Part shown: in pieces, positions 14,247 through 27,100 of the stretch | Position numbering within the stretch: position 1 is the stretch's first letter | Layout: each line of letters begins with the position of its first letter | Assembly (NCBI GenBank): GCA_034509425.1 | Contig: JAVTVJ010000070.1 | Location: forward strand, 4,092,001-4,156,000 | From: Eopsaltria australis | Taxonomy: Eukaryota > Chordata > Aves > Passeriformes > Petroicidae | DNA: 64,000 nucleotides | Direction: 5' to 3' | Translations under genes and position numbers: made by a program | The notes under the pieces: generated by a model | The model's input: the letters and a program-made list of their open reading frames with translations, nothing else | Databases searched by the model: none | Told to the model about the DNA's origin: nothing

Positions 14247-14458
14247 GGAGGAGACTTGAAAATCAGCACTCCAAAAGGGATAATTCACCTGCAGCCTTCT
14301 GAAGAGCACACTGAAGAAATTGAGCTGAAACCAGAATCTTTCTCAGTGCATGGCACCGATGTTCCAGTCAGCAGGAGGGAGTTCATGACGATCCTTGCAA
14401 ACGTAAAGAGGATCCTTATAAGAGCCACATACAGCAATGGGATGAATGCCATCTACAG
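14247..14458 (+). CDS. LAMA2: LAMA2 exon 14: L4a domain, part
   Basis: A 212-base exon, entered in phase 0 and left after two bases of an Arg codon. It encodes GGDLKISTPKGIIHLQPSEE, then ESFSVHGTDVPVSRREFMTI, then LANVKRILIRATYSNGMNAIY. These are the hallmark strings of the laminin L4 domain (human: PSEEHT, ESFTIHGT, REFMTVLANLKRVL). The acceptor is CTCTCTAG and the donor CAG|gtgaat. The split Arg is completed by exon 15. No stop or frame damage is seen. Confidence 0.97.
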
Positions 14459-17400
14459 GTGAATGGGAGGAACGGGTCCCTTTGCTACAGGCAGCTTCTC
14501 AAAAGAGCTGTTTTCTCTCTTCAGAGAACGAGGCTGATGCAATTTAAAACAGTCTAATTTATTATCATGAAATCCATAGCATTCATTTACTCTTCAAAAT
14601 TTTGTTAGCATGTTTTTCATTTTGGGTAGGCAGGAGGAGGAAGGCAACAGAAAGAAGCAGCCTTTTAAGAAAATGAAATTACATGGACTGTTAAGGCATG
14701 AATGACAGATCTATAAATACGTTTATTTTGTGAGCACAGTAATTCCCATGTATATGGTAAATCATGGAGACCAGTAATAACATGTTGAAGTAGGAAATGA
14801 TATATTGCTTATATATTGTTTTCCTCATTTAATGACCATACAAGGCCACATTAACAGTGGACCAGAGAATAATATCCTGAGTCTCCAAGCTGGAAAAGAG
14901 CCTCAAGGGGAATTTTCTATGTTTTTAATCAGTACCACACACAGAACTGGCTAATCCCAAAGCCTTTCCCTCGATTTATGTCAGGATGCTGTGTGGACTG
15001 CTCAAATTCACTGATTTGATGTGAACTCTTCTGAGTCCTCTGACAAAATTAAAGACATATGAGATGATACATTTGTTCTATTTCAGTTGCCGCAGTGTGT
15101 TTGAAACCGTAAAGCTCATCTTGCATTTCAAATTTTTCTAAGTGCATGAACAAATACTCCAGATGGGCTGGAAGAAAACCTCTCTCCTGGTACTGTATGA
15201 TTAACATTAATAGTTAGGTGGCATAAGTAATATTTTTAAAGTGTGTAATGGAATTGATTGCACAGTAGTTTTTTACTCACAAGGCATGTAACCTGAAATG
15301 CTCTCTAATCTACACATAAGTTGATTCAGTGGCATAAGCCAATTTGGAATGGAGGGAGCTGATAGCACATTTAGTGATTATTTGCTGAGAGCAGACACAG
15401 TTTTTGCTGCTGTGAAATTTCTTAAGCAATCTAACCATCATTTGAATACTTGGGTAATTAAAATATATCCTAAATGGAAAGGTAGGTTGTGTCAACACCA
15501 CACAGTTTTCTGATTTGAGCTTTGGCAGTGTAAATTTTTCCCCTGCAAAAAGAATTCATATTTCTTTGGTCTCTGTCTTTTCCTGTGGTTAATTAGTGTG
15601 TATTACATCTCTGTAAGTAAGTTTGTGAATCATAACTAGCTTGAGTTTGGGCCAAACTGCTTCCTAATTTGCTGATTCAGTCATCAACCTTGTATTCCTT
15701 TGCACCTCCTTGCATCCAGTTTGAAAGCTTTTCATGGCTCCTCAGCTTCCCATCCTGGTGTTTGAGGAGAGCCAAAACACCAGGCCAGAGCTCACCTCTT
15801 ATGTACTATGAGCAGACCATGAGAAGCTGTTAATTCACAGCTTATAGCTGAGACTAGTGGGAGCTCAGTGAGTGATGATCCTCTGCTCTCTTCTTGTTAA
15901 AAAAAAAAAAAAATTAGTCAGAATTTTCCAAACTAAAGGAGTGCAGGAGCCATTTGGGGGTGAACAATGGGGGCTTTTATTCTGTAATCTTTTAAGGAGA
16001 TATGTAAGGTTGCCTTTCTTTGGGCCAGAGGTCTTACTGGGTAGTATGGGAAATGCAAACTTTTAAAGGAGATATGTATGATTGACTTGCCTTGGGCCAA
16101 AGGTGTCTCTAAGTATTGTGGGAAATGCAAACTTTGGTTATCAGAGGTTTACATATATTTGTGTACTGACATTTGTACTGGTAGGAGGATAGGGGCTTTC
16201 CTACAAAAAGCACTTTGGCTGGGTGATTAAAATCTGTGAAGAAAGTGCAGTGCTGGACATGTAATGGCTCCGTCCTGCCTATACTGTGGAACAATGCAGG
16301 TGGTATGGATGAGATCCCCTCTGGGCAAAAGTGTAGAGCTCAGGTGAGCACACACACATAGAACTAGCACAGTCTACAGAATGTGCCTTGTAAGTAAGAT
16401 ATGATGGGGCTGTCTGTGGCAAATTTGGAAGACTGTACATCACTGCCTGCATCCCAGATTATTGCTTTAGCCATTTGGTCATGTGTGGTGCCTCACTGTT
16501 CCATAGTCTTGTTCACATTCAGCCTTTGGGCATAGTTTAGTGGTGTGTTACAGATAATTTTCTGAAAGCATTTTTTTCAAATAGTCTTTAAGAAGAGCTC
16601 TACAATACACATATAATTTAGGCTTTGCATGTTGGTAGCCATCATCTTCTAGAAGTAGTGACATTAGAGTTATGAAGATTAGTCTCTTAAAGATAATGAG
16701 TTAAAAGGGGGTTAGGGGAAGGAACTGAAGTGATTTTGAAGAGTATCTTTTTTGCTAGAAATGGTCTTATATTGCTGGTACATTTCTAGCTGTCTCTCTG
16801 ATGTCTTTTACCAGAGAATAATGCAGTGGTTGCTGTATTACTGTGATTATTAGCAGCATGTCCACAAATCTAAAGTAAACAATTTTATTGATTGCTCTCA
16901 GGGTGCTTACTGCAGTTTAGCATGACAGAAGAGAGTGAAATTTCAATCACAATTAAACAAATTCAGTTTTCATCTCTGATTTAAGTGTAGCAACCATAGT
17001 TTCACCTGTTAGGGTGGGACTTACTGAGTGGAGTTAAGTCTCCATACTCCCCAGCACCTGTTGTAACAGCAACAGCATCTACTGTCATCCAGCCCAGCTT
17101 ATGATCTGCTGTGTAAGGATATTGGTGATTTTCAGGATGTGCCTTATCACTGACTGTTTTATATTCTCTTAGACTTTCACTCATGCTAAAACATACCAGG
17201 TGCAAAGCTGTGCTTAAGATAATGCAAAATAACCCCTTTCTCCATATTCTGTCCATTTAGTTCTTGAGGGAAAATGTAGACCCAGTGAAGAAGATACTCT
17301 TTATGATATCTAGGGCTGGTTAAAGACTACTGCTGATGGTCTCCAAAGGAGGACATTTTTGAAAAAAAAAAAATAGTGTAGAGCTAAGCCTTAATAGATA

Positions 17401-20400
17401 AGTAGATATGAACTAAAAGGTTTTTATTGTGTTTAAACAGGTATGTGCAGTGAACAGATGAATATTCCTCTGAGAGGGTTAAGAGAGTCTGGCAGAGAGA
17501 CAGAAATATTACAGGGTTATTAGATCCATCATAAATGACAATTTCTGCCTCAAAGCACCAGCAGAATTATGCAACATACTAATTAGAGATTGCTATATTA
17601 AGCAACCTGTTCATTTAAATACTGAAAGTTTTCAAAATGGATAATGCATCCACGTGTGTAAGGATTTCCAAGGGTGCTGTTATAATCTATGCTTAAGAAG
17701 AGACTAGAACAGAGGCATAAAGTAACTTTCTTGCAGTCATGTAGAAAAAGACTGAAAATTTCAATGGAGTTGTCTACAGCTGGAAAAACCTTTAATTTAA
17801 AGATTCTGTTTTTAACCCTTCTTTAATTTAACCTACTAGAGACATTAGTTAATATGTAATTCTTTCAAGTAGCCATTTAACAACTTTAATGCAGTAATGC
17901 TGGGTTTGACTCAAGGATAATTTTGTGTACATTTTTGGGTCATTTTAAGCTTGCAATGTTGTTACTCCTCTATGGCATAATTACGAAGCTTTCTTACATG
18001 AGTGGGCAATTAGATGGTCAAGTAGGATAAAAAATGAAAATACAGAAATGCAGCGACCAATCTGAAAGTGAATGCAGTTTCTGGATTTAATACCTAATCG
18101 TCCTCTAACTTGACAGATTTTCCAAACTGTTGCAGTTAAGTCCATCTGTGGTAGAAGCAAGGGGCCAGGAAAAGAAAACTGTCTCTTACTGTTTTGTTTG
18201 ATCTAATACTGTTAGCTTGTGCTTCAAAGGAAGTTTAGTAGCACTGTTTATTCAGTTTCAATACTCAGAGTGGTCACTGATGGTGAGTGTTGCAAACATG
18301 CAGATAGGCACTGGAAATTGTGGTGCTGAAGAGAATGAGTTGCTTGCAACCATGTAGAGAGGAGTCAGTGCTAGACACAAGGGGAAAGAGGGAAGAAGAG
18401 GCCAAGGGTTTTTTTCCATATGCAGAATTGGCTCCAAGACAAATGAGCAATGATTGGGTCACTACTTCATGTGCCTTATGTAGCTGATGTGATTCAGATG
18501 CCTGGCACAGCAGACAGTAAACTATGCTGATACTGCCTGAAACGTCCCCTTCCCTTTTAATCTTGTTTGTTTTTAGAAGTCAACAGTTGCCTGCTGACAG
18601 TAACAGTCAGCTTAAATATTTGGTCTTGATGTCTAATCTCAAATTGTTCATGCATCTCCAGGATCCGATGCCCCATTACTGCCAGCATTATGTATTTTAA
18701 TGAATGCAGAATGGCATCGAGGAATCAAAATTGCAACATCAAAATGGGAGAAAAGAAAATCACTGCAGCTTTCTTCACTGAGTAACTGTTAATGCTAAAA
18801 ACTGTTAAACACATTAAAATCCCATTTAGCAAATAGCAGAATGTAATGAAAATTGGAACAATTCAGTGAATACAAATGGGGGATAATACTGGGAGGACCG
18901 TTTCTGTGTGTTAGTGCTTCTCTTTGTTCCAAGATCAATGCTGAGAGGGAACTAGCTGTAGTTCAAAGGAGAAATAAAATTTGACCTTTTATTTAAAAAT
19001 TGTTTCTTCATTTACAGATTTTTTTCCTTAAAATTTTAGATTTTTTTACTGGTAAAGTAATCACTATTTGATATCTAATATCCTAGAGATTGGTTCATAA
19101 AGAAAATTCAAATGAATGATTGCAAAATAAATGTACAGCAATGGAGCGAACGTGATGTACTGAAAAGTGAGAGAATTTACTGAAGATCTGGATAGAAATA
19201 AACATCCTTCTCTTAAAACAATATCAAGAACCTTTTACAGAGGTTCTAGTATCACTAAATCAGACTGAAGTTTCTAACTGGATTATACACAATGGTAGTC
19301 CCTCCAAAGTCCAGTCATAGTCCTAGTGGTCATGAAATTTCTATTTTTCTGATGCTTCTGTCTTAATTTCAGAAATCTTCCTTTTTTCCCCCATTACCTT
19401 TCATGTCTGTCTTGTTTAGAGTAGTCATAAAAGTTGAGTGGGAAAATATTGTGTCTTAAGCTTTCCTCCAACCGCTGTTCTAACAACAAAATATTTTTCT
19501 TGGATGTTTTCTTATCCAAGGTCATACAAATAATTTTCAGGAGATTTTTGCAGACAAAAGATAAATGCCCTATTATGAAAGGGAAAAAAACGTTTTAACA
19601 AAATGTATGCCATGAATGAAAGATATTTTCTGCTGAAGACAACTTCAAAACAAGCTCTGCAAGTAGCTCTAGCTATCAAGCAGTCTGTTAAGATTACTGG
19701 GTGAAAATAGAAGTAATTTAGCCTCTGTAATACATTTATGTTCCTTTGAATTCGCATAAGAATTAAACTCCCAAATCCCAGTTTCTTTTCACAGAAAGAT
19801 ACTCTTGAAGTAAATTACATCTGTTTCTGATAATAGCTGTAAGATTATCAAAAGACTTCTGTTGTTTCTCTCATCATACTTCATGCTTTTGAAATAAAAA
19901 TCATGGTCAGTGTTCACCTAAACAATGGCTGTTTAGCACTTTTTTCTCTGGCATTGGGGAGACCAGGGTATATGACAGATTTCCTTTTTGTTTCACGCAC
20001 ATACATTTTTCTCTCATATACATAATACTTAGATCCTCAATCCTTCTGAGCAGGGCTGACATCTTTTCCAGAGGTCAAATCTTCAGAGTAAAAATACCCT
20101 GTGTTCAAAACTTAGTCATGTAATATTTTGAAAAGCTGGACTAGTGGTTTATAAATTTTGAAGACCCTGCTTAGTGTCAAATTTGCTCTATATGCAGCTG
20201 CAATGCAAGTTGGCACATGTGGCTTGCAGGCCAGGAATAGCCTTCTATCTCCTAGTACAGTGCTGTGAGACTTTTTAAATCTATTTTTATCAGTGAGTAT
20301 CTGACATAGTCTCCCTCACATGATGAACAAAAATAGTAACAGGCCTACAGACATATAGTTTAGGAAGAAATAGATGAATATGAAAACCTCCTTGTTTTAA

Positions 20401-20511
20401 GCAAGGAAACTGAAACCAGCCACTACATGTCAGTATAAAGTGTTTGTTGCATTCAGCTGTACATATCCATCTAATTTGTTCTTTTGCCTGTTTAATTTCT
20501 GTTATGTCCAG
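14459..20511 (+). other. LAMA2: Intron 14 of LAMA2
   Basis: About 6 kb of intron, gtgaat...gtccag. It contains a poly-A run near 15900 and an imperfect tandem duplication at 15990-16132. No coding signal and no recognisable mobile element were found. Confidence 0.88.
15990..16132. repeat. Imperfect tandem duplication, ~72-base unit
   Basis: Two adjacent copies, 15990-16060 and 16061-16132. Each starts TTTTAA(A)GGAGATATGTA, passes through TTGGGCCA(A/G)AGGT, and ends GGGAAATGCAAAC. They differ by scattered substitutions and one or two indels. On the minus strand the pair creates a two-copy peptide-like open frame, which I regard as a by-product of the duplication. Confidence 0.85.
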
Positions 20512-20623
20512 GCTAAGAAGTGTTGTTATGGAAGCTGCTGACCATACTTCAAGGGGCAGAAGGGTAGCATCTGCAGTGGAGTTGTGTGAGTGCCCTCCAG
20601 GCTATGATGGTACCTCCTGTGAG
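20512..20623 (+). CDS. LAMA2: LAMA2 exon 15: end of L4a, start of split LE repeat
   Basis: A 112-base exon that completes the Arg codon split from exon 14, followed by 37 codons, and leaves in phase 0. It encodes LRSVVMEAADHTSRGRRVAS, the end of L4a, and then ELCECPPGYDGTSCE, where the LE repeat interrupted by the L4 domain resumes. CPPGYxGxSC is the standard junction after a laminin L4 domain. The acceptor is TGTCCAG and the donor GAG|gtgagt, a consensus site. Human has VEVCQCPPGYTGSSCE here. Confidence 0.97.
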
Positions 20624-23600
20624 GTGAGTATCATGATGCAGTCTAGTTCAATGTTGCTAACACTATGATAGCTGGAAGCAGACAGTGGACTTGTATTGGT
20701 AGAAAATAGTAAGAGAACTATCCCTTCTTGTAAGGAATTTGCCATGGCTAGAGTGGTTGCCTTTGTTTCCAGGTGATGGTTCATTGTGTCTGATAATATT
20801 TAAAATCTGAAGTTTATGCGTATGTGGTGATTTCTAACTTATGAAAAGGCATTTTGGTTCATAAAAAGGAAGTGAAAACTATTTGTACTCTTCAGCCAAT
20901 TGATAATACAAATAGATGAACACAATTAGAAGGAAAATGGCAGTTATCTGACCTGGGCACAACAAAGACAGATCAAATTATTTGTGTTAATGGGATTGAG
21001 TTTCTTCTTTTATTTTCCCAGGCTTTGCCATTTGCCTTGGAGTTGTTGAGAATTGCATGTGTATTCTGAGGATTGTGTCACTTTATTTTACTCCTGTTAC
21101 AGATAATAACATAGACACATGCTCAGAAAAATACCCACTTCCCTAACAAATTCATTAGTTCACACAGAATGTGTTCATACAAGTATATGTATGATTAACT
21201 ACCTCACGTGAGCATAGCTTGGGGTAAATAGAAGCCAAAAAAAATTCTTCAAAAGCTTTGCCTTTAAGGAAATAGTTTCAAACACCAAGATGCTCTGCTT
21301 CACAAAACTACAAACAGTATGCCATTTACACGGGCACTCTAGGCATTTGCTTGTCAACTCTCTTTTTCTTTAAAAATTTTCATGCTTATATATGATATTT
21401 AGGGCTTAGAGTCTAGTCTAATGCCAAATGTGGTTGCCTGTTGCTGGGACTAGATGAAATAATGTAGAAAGAAGGCCTGAAGGAATTAATGGATATTCCT
21501 ATCACTTCCAAAATGCTACAAATGAAAAAATAACTGGAGAAGAATAGTTTTTACCTCGTCTGAGAAATAATTTTGAAGTCTGGCCGTTGTCTGCCTGTTC
21601 AATTATTTTAAGAAAAATGCTAGATGCAGTATCATTGTGCTTCACACTTTTTTCACTTGTCCATTTATTCTTCCAGTGCAGATTTAAGTGTGATGTTCAA
21701 GAGAATTGGAAAAGCCTGGATTGCAGATATTTCTGTATCTGCTTTTGTTGTATAAGCTGAAGGACTTGGGTAGAATTCCTGTCTTGGTGTTGCTGAAATT
21801 GTCTTTCCAACATTGTGTCCTTCAGTGCTAAACCTTCAGTCATAAACAGTCCCTGAAATTTGATATGTACTTAAGATCATACTCCACAAGAGAAAGCACA
21901 TATATATAGCTGCAAATTTAAAGTTTTTATGCATGCTATTTGACATAGAAGAAAAAAAAGGTGAAGTTTTTTATTTCCAGACAGACAGTAGCTAAGAAAT
22001 TATGGAAAGAAAAGTTGAAAATTTCTTTCTTTTTTTTTCCCAGTTATCATTTTTGTTTCTTCTTCTGAATATTTTCAACCTTGTCCAACATTTTACTTCT
22101 GCCAGTTTCAACCGAGCAGAATTTCATTTTTTATTGGTTTAGTGCAGTTTTTCAGTTCCATTTTCTGTTGATGATTTAATTTAATGTATGTATTTGTCTC
22201 CTGCATAATGATGTTGTGGTACTTGACATAGATGCTTTTTTCCTTATTTTCCTGCTATGAATGTTTTGGCATGATCAGTCTTCCAAAGACAGCCAACCTC
22301 ATTTAAATTATGGTGTCTCTTTTAAGATTGTTCCATTATATAAATTTGGAATTTTTTTTTTTACAAGATTCTGGCCAAATAAAATTCTTACATTTTTACA
22401 TATGTGTGAACACAGAATTTCATAAGCACAGGTAAAGCAGATAAAATTTTAAATTTCTAATACTAATTGGACTCCTTTGTGATAGCTACTTCACTCATAA
22501 ATTTTCTTGCCTTTGTCAACATCTTCACATCTAATTGCTCTTCTCCCTTAGATTTGTTCCCATTCTCTGTACTCTTCTGCTCCAGAAGCTGTGTTTAATT
22601 GCATCACTATGATGATCAAGAACTTTTCTGACTTTTGAATGTTATGTAATTTCTTTTCCTAAGATGTCAATCTGTAATCTTTTAGTTCTTTTCTAAGCCC
22701 TGCTATTGATATTTCATGTCTAAATTCTTAAAATTAAGGACTTTTGCAGCCTTGTGGTGAGCAATATCATGTGTGTCTGTGCACAAGACATTATTTTCAG
22801 TCATCAAAAGAGGAAGAAGATTTATAGATTTATGCAGAAACCATTTGCATCTCATGCCACAGAAAGAAAAATACAGCAATTTCTTTTAACCTGTTTTTAG
22901 GTTTTAAATTTTATTACACTAGATTTTTATTTTTTGTATTTATGGGTGTTTTTTAGAAATGTTTAACCAAGAATGTAAAGAAGGAAAAACAAGGATAATG
23001 TCTCCGGTTTTGGAATGTTTTTTTAAGAATAATTTCAATTAATCTTTAGATTATTTTCTTGTTTTTCAGAAGTAAGACAAAAAGGGACATCTTTATTTTT
23101 TAAAGAAGAGTCTGTTTGTTACCTTTTTGGAGAGTGTATGTGAAGGGGAAAGGATTTTCTTTATTAAATGTTACTTTTAGTATTCTGTCAGTGCAAAACT
23201 TTCTCCTTGTGTTATCCAGATGCTTCTGAAGGTCAGAACTCTATCATGCGCTTTTTTATGTTATGCAAAATTATTGGATCACATGAGCAGTCTTTCTGTA
23301 GAAGGATAGTTTGCAAAAACTATAAAGCCATTTGTGAGATATATAGTAAGGAAGACTGCTGCTTGACATCTTATTATGAGCAAATGGAGGAACTGAATTT
23401 TCGCTGATGAATCACCGCTGTATGGTGTCACCTTTCCTAAATTATTGGCCATGTATTTAATATTGATTTGAATTTTATATTTAAAAAAGAAAATGTAAAA
23501 AATCAGAGCGGGTTAGTAAAGGGAAATTACTATCCTTTAAGGAACACAATTTGTAAATAAAAGGATAGCCTTGTTTTCAGTCTGTGCTTTATTTCAGGGT

Positions 23601-24041
23601 AGCCTTTTGCTGGAGTCCTGACAAGACTAAATGATATTTTAATTGTTCTTTGTGCCTGAACTTCTCAGAGAACATTTTTGTTGTTTTGAGGTTTTTTTCC
23701 TCCTTCTCTCTCCTTCAGTATTTCACCTTCTGGCTGTTTTTCAGTCTGTACCTCTTGCTTTCATGCTGTCATATTTCAGTTCTTCATTTCTCTGCTTTAT
23801 TTTACCATTTCAGAAGAACGATCAAGTTAAAGCTTCCTCTAATCTCACACCTGCTGCTAAGGCTAAGGTCAGTGCAAAGCCACAGCACCAGAAGGAAGAA
23901 ATTTCTAGAGAAATGTTGGTATTTTTATTCGTTTGGCAAGTATGTTGTGTGTGCAAGCATTGAATCCAACAAAAATTTTAAAATCCCATTCCGTTCTCTG
24001 CTCAAGCAAGAGTTTAACTTTTTATCTAACTTACCTTGCAG
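20624..24041 (+). other. LAMA2: Intron 15 of LAMA2
   Basis: About 3.4 kb, gtgagt...ccttgcag, AT-rich with several pyrimidine runs. A possible 54-base cryptic exon with strong splice signals lies at 23814-23867 (see findings). No mobile element recognised. Confidence 0.88.
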
Positions 24042-24155
24042 TCATGCTGGCCTCAACACAGGCGTGTGAATGGTACAATTTTTGGAGGAGTCTGTGCACT
24101 GTGTACGTGCTTTGGTCATGCAGACATGTGTGATGACATCACAGGAGCGTGCCTG
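24042..24155 (+). CDS. LAMA2: LAMA2 exon 16: LE repeats after L4a
   Basis: A 114-base exon of 38 codons, phase 0 at both ends. It reads SCWPQHRRVNGTIFGGVC, then ALCTCFGHADMCDDITGACL. The first part ends the LE repeat that the L4 domain interrupts, and CxCFGHADxCDxxTGxCL opens the next. NGT is a potential N-glycosylation site, also present in human (VNGT). The acceptor is CTTGCAG and the donor CTG|gtaagt. Close to human (SCWPRHRRVNGTIFGG), and one of the best diagnostics for LAMA2 over LAMA1. Confidence 0.97.
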
Positions 24156-27100
24156 GTAAGTGTCACTGCTGGAAACAAGGGACATGGCCAACATCAATCC
24201 AATATTCCTGTGCAATTGAATTAGTGACCTCTGAGACCTGGAATAATCAGGAAGAAAAAAAGCCAGCAAGTAACAGAAGAGATCTTTATGTTGAGGTTAA
24301 GAATCCCCTCATACCAAGATATGGTATCTTTAACAGATAAAAAAATACTTTATTTATCGCATAGGATCTATGTTTTAAAGTACAATCAGTGGTTTTAAGG
24401 TATGGAATGCAGAGAGCAGCAAATGTATGAATGATTTTCGTGCAGGATTTGTCTTCCTCCCGTTTGTCTCCTGAAGTATATTCAATTTATAGTATATAGC
24501 AGGTAACTTAAAATTCTGTTCTAGTTTGATGAGAAGATATTGTTTATGTCTTCCTTCTTCTAAATTCGTAATAAACCTTGGAGGAAGACTTAATGAATTG
24601 TACTTCAGAAAAATAGTAAAAGCATATAATCTCAAGTAAATCAGATTTTTTTTCTTGTAGACTATGGAGATTTTATGTAGTTACCTACTAATTCAGCAAT
24701 GAAATCTGTGGTATTATCCATAGTAAGCCTACCAGCACACCACTGTTTCCAGCCTGTTCACTAGCCTTTTGGAATGGGTAAATTATGCTGAATATACTGT
24801 TCTGATTGACTCAAGGGCATTTTTAGTTTTATATTGTCTGACATGGCATGAAGCTTGAAACAACATGTCTAATTTCATTAGTCTTGCAGAAGCACAATTT
24901 AAGCCAGTGCCAGTTTAGTGGGATATACTCTCATTTCCCTGCAGAATTTCAAGCAGACTCTGTAATGTGCATGTGTCTAAATGTTCCCTTTTATTTCCTT
25001 AAGAAAAACCTGCTGGGGAAATGCCAAAATGAAAATTCAGTCTTTTTCCAATATAATTTGGCACTTAGAATTATTACTGTTCTTCCTGTTTTGCTCATAG
25101 AAGATGTTTAATTGCATTGCAGTGCAAAACAAGATATCCTTAATGTGTGGATCAGTGAATTTTTCAAATTGCTTTTTCATGAATAGAAGCTTAAAATTAT
25201 TCTGAATTTAATTATACTGTAAGCCTCAAAGAAGTACCTAGAATGAAAAACATGTTTGACATGACAGTCGTGTTTTGAATCCTGCGCTTAATACTCAGTG
25301 AAAATGTTTATCACTGGGGTAATACGGATTTGTGTTTCCTGACAAAATCTTTTTTGCATTAATGACCATATTCTCCAGCTACAATGTTTATAATATCCGT
25401 GTGGGATAAAATCAATTAACAGGAGAGAAAAGGAAGGAAGGATCTTGTTTAAGGTATGCCATAACTGTTGACTTTTTTGCTTAGGGGTGCATAGCCAGAT
25501 GTAAGTTCCGAGGTTGTTGGCTTCTGTGTCTTCAAGTTTTAGCCCCTGCACAGCTTCCCTCTTTATTTTCGTCTGCTGCACCAGCCTGGATAAAAGAGAA
25601 AGCCACATAGCTGCATGTTGCTTTTCGTGCTTTTTGGCTGATGTGAACTGTTGACTCAGGCAGTGGAGCTCCCCCTTCTGATATTTCAAGGGTTCTGGTG
25701 TAAGATAACACAACACTGACAAGGAAGTGGAAATTAACCAGCTGAAGATGCACTTTCATCTATACACCTTATCAAGCACTCTGTATTTTATGTGCTCTGT
25801 AGCTTATACTAGATCAGGCTATAGAGGAGAGGCGCACAGGGAGCTTAAAATCAGTTCTGGATTTTCTTACAACTTTGAAAGCACTGTAAGTCAGATCGGT
25901 TAGTATCCATGCAGGCTATTAAATGCTGCTATTCAATTTGGATCATAAGCCTTTTGAAGTGAAAGAGAGAGAATTCTGAATGCTGAAAAAGAAATGTTTC
26001 ACATCAAAGGCATTCTTTCTATTGAGGTTTACACAGCCTTTTGGCCTCCTTATTATTATTCATGGTGTTTTTTCAGTAATACAACAGACAATTTAGGCAC
26101 CTAATTTACTGATATGATACTTCTTTTTGCTCTTCCTTAGCTTTGAAATGTAGTTGAAAAGAAGCTGAAATGTGTTTTTGACTCATGATAAAAGCTCAAA
26201 TCACCTGCTTTGACACAGGCCTGTATAAAAAGCTCATTTTAACATATATCTTGCAGTAACCTGCACAGCCCTTTGATCCCCACAGCAGCCACGGAGAGCT
26301 GCACGATACCTCGCTCTCATTACCATTGTGATATACATAACTGCTTTGGTACATAGGGCAATTTAAAACATTCAGAAATACTCTTTTGTACTATTACACA
26401 CACACATTTACAGTAGCTTTAGGAGGTTGGTTGAACCTAAACCTTGAGAAAAGCAAGCATGTTTCAAGGTGTTTCATTCATTGCAGGATACTATGTTCCA
26501 GTTAGTAAGCCCAGAGAAAGTAGATCTTTCTACCCAAAGATACGCTCAAATTGCCCTTAGTGGGCAGTCCCCAGTGGCATCCTTTCCATATTGTATTCCT
26601 CTGTGTATAAACAGCATATACCATGTAGGATGAGGCCAGTGTCAGTGCTGGTGGATGTGTGCTTTAGATGAAGGTATGTAAAGCTTTCTGCAACATCCTG
26701 ATTGCATTTGTATTGCAGCACCAGGAAAGGGAATTGTCTGTGTCATCTTGACATTACAGTAGTTTGAAAATGCTAGAAGAGCTTATTCATGCTTCCAAAG
26801 ACAGAATAGCATTGTCTGGTCTAGACAGCTCGGGAACATACTAAAATAGGCACCCAGGCTTACTTTCTTTAGCTGGCTTTAACAGTTTCCCTGATTGTCT
26901 CTGTGACAGGTATCCTGAGGAAGGGCAGAGCATGCCAAAGCTGCTATCTTGGACTCTCTCATGATCCCTGTACAAGGTTTTATTTTCATCACTAGCATAT
27001 ATTCTATTCTAAACTTTTCTTTCTATGTTCATATACACTCAGCTGCATATGCAGGAGTGGTTTTCAGTGTGAATTTAGGATTCTCTGAAATTGGGCATAA

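Noticed and set aside
15933..16130. Minus-strand frame with an internal two-copy peptide repeat
   Set aside because: Explained by the 72-base tandem duplication in the DNA; no other coding evidence.
23643..24069. Two overlapping plus-strand open frames of 106 and 139 codons just before and into exon 16
   Set aside because: They read through pyrimidine-rich intron (Phe/Leu/Ser-rich translation) into the real exon in the wrong frame. Only the short splice-flanked piece at 23814 was kept as a weak finding.
25288..25722. Longest minus-strand open frame (144 codons) in intron 16, with a second overlapping frame
   Set aside because: No recognisable domain, signal peptide or codon bias, no promoter or splice context, and two overlapping frames on the same strand. 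Most likely chance.
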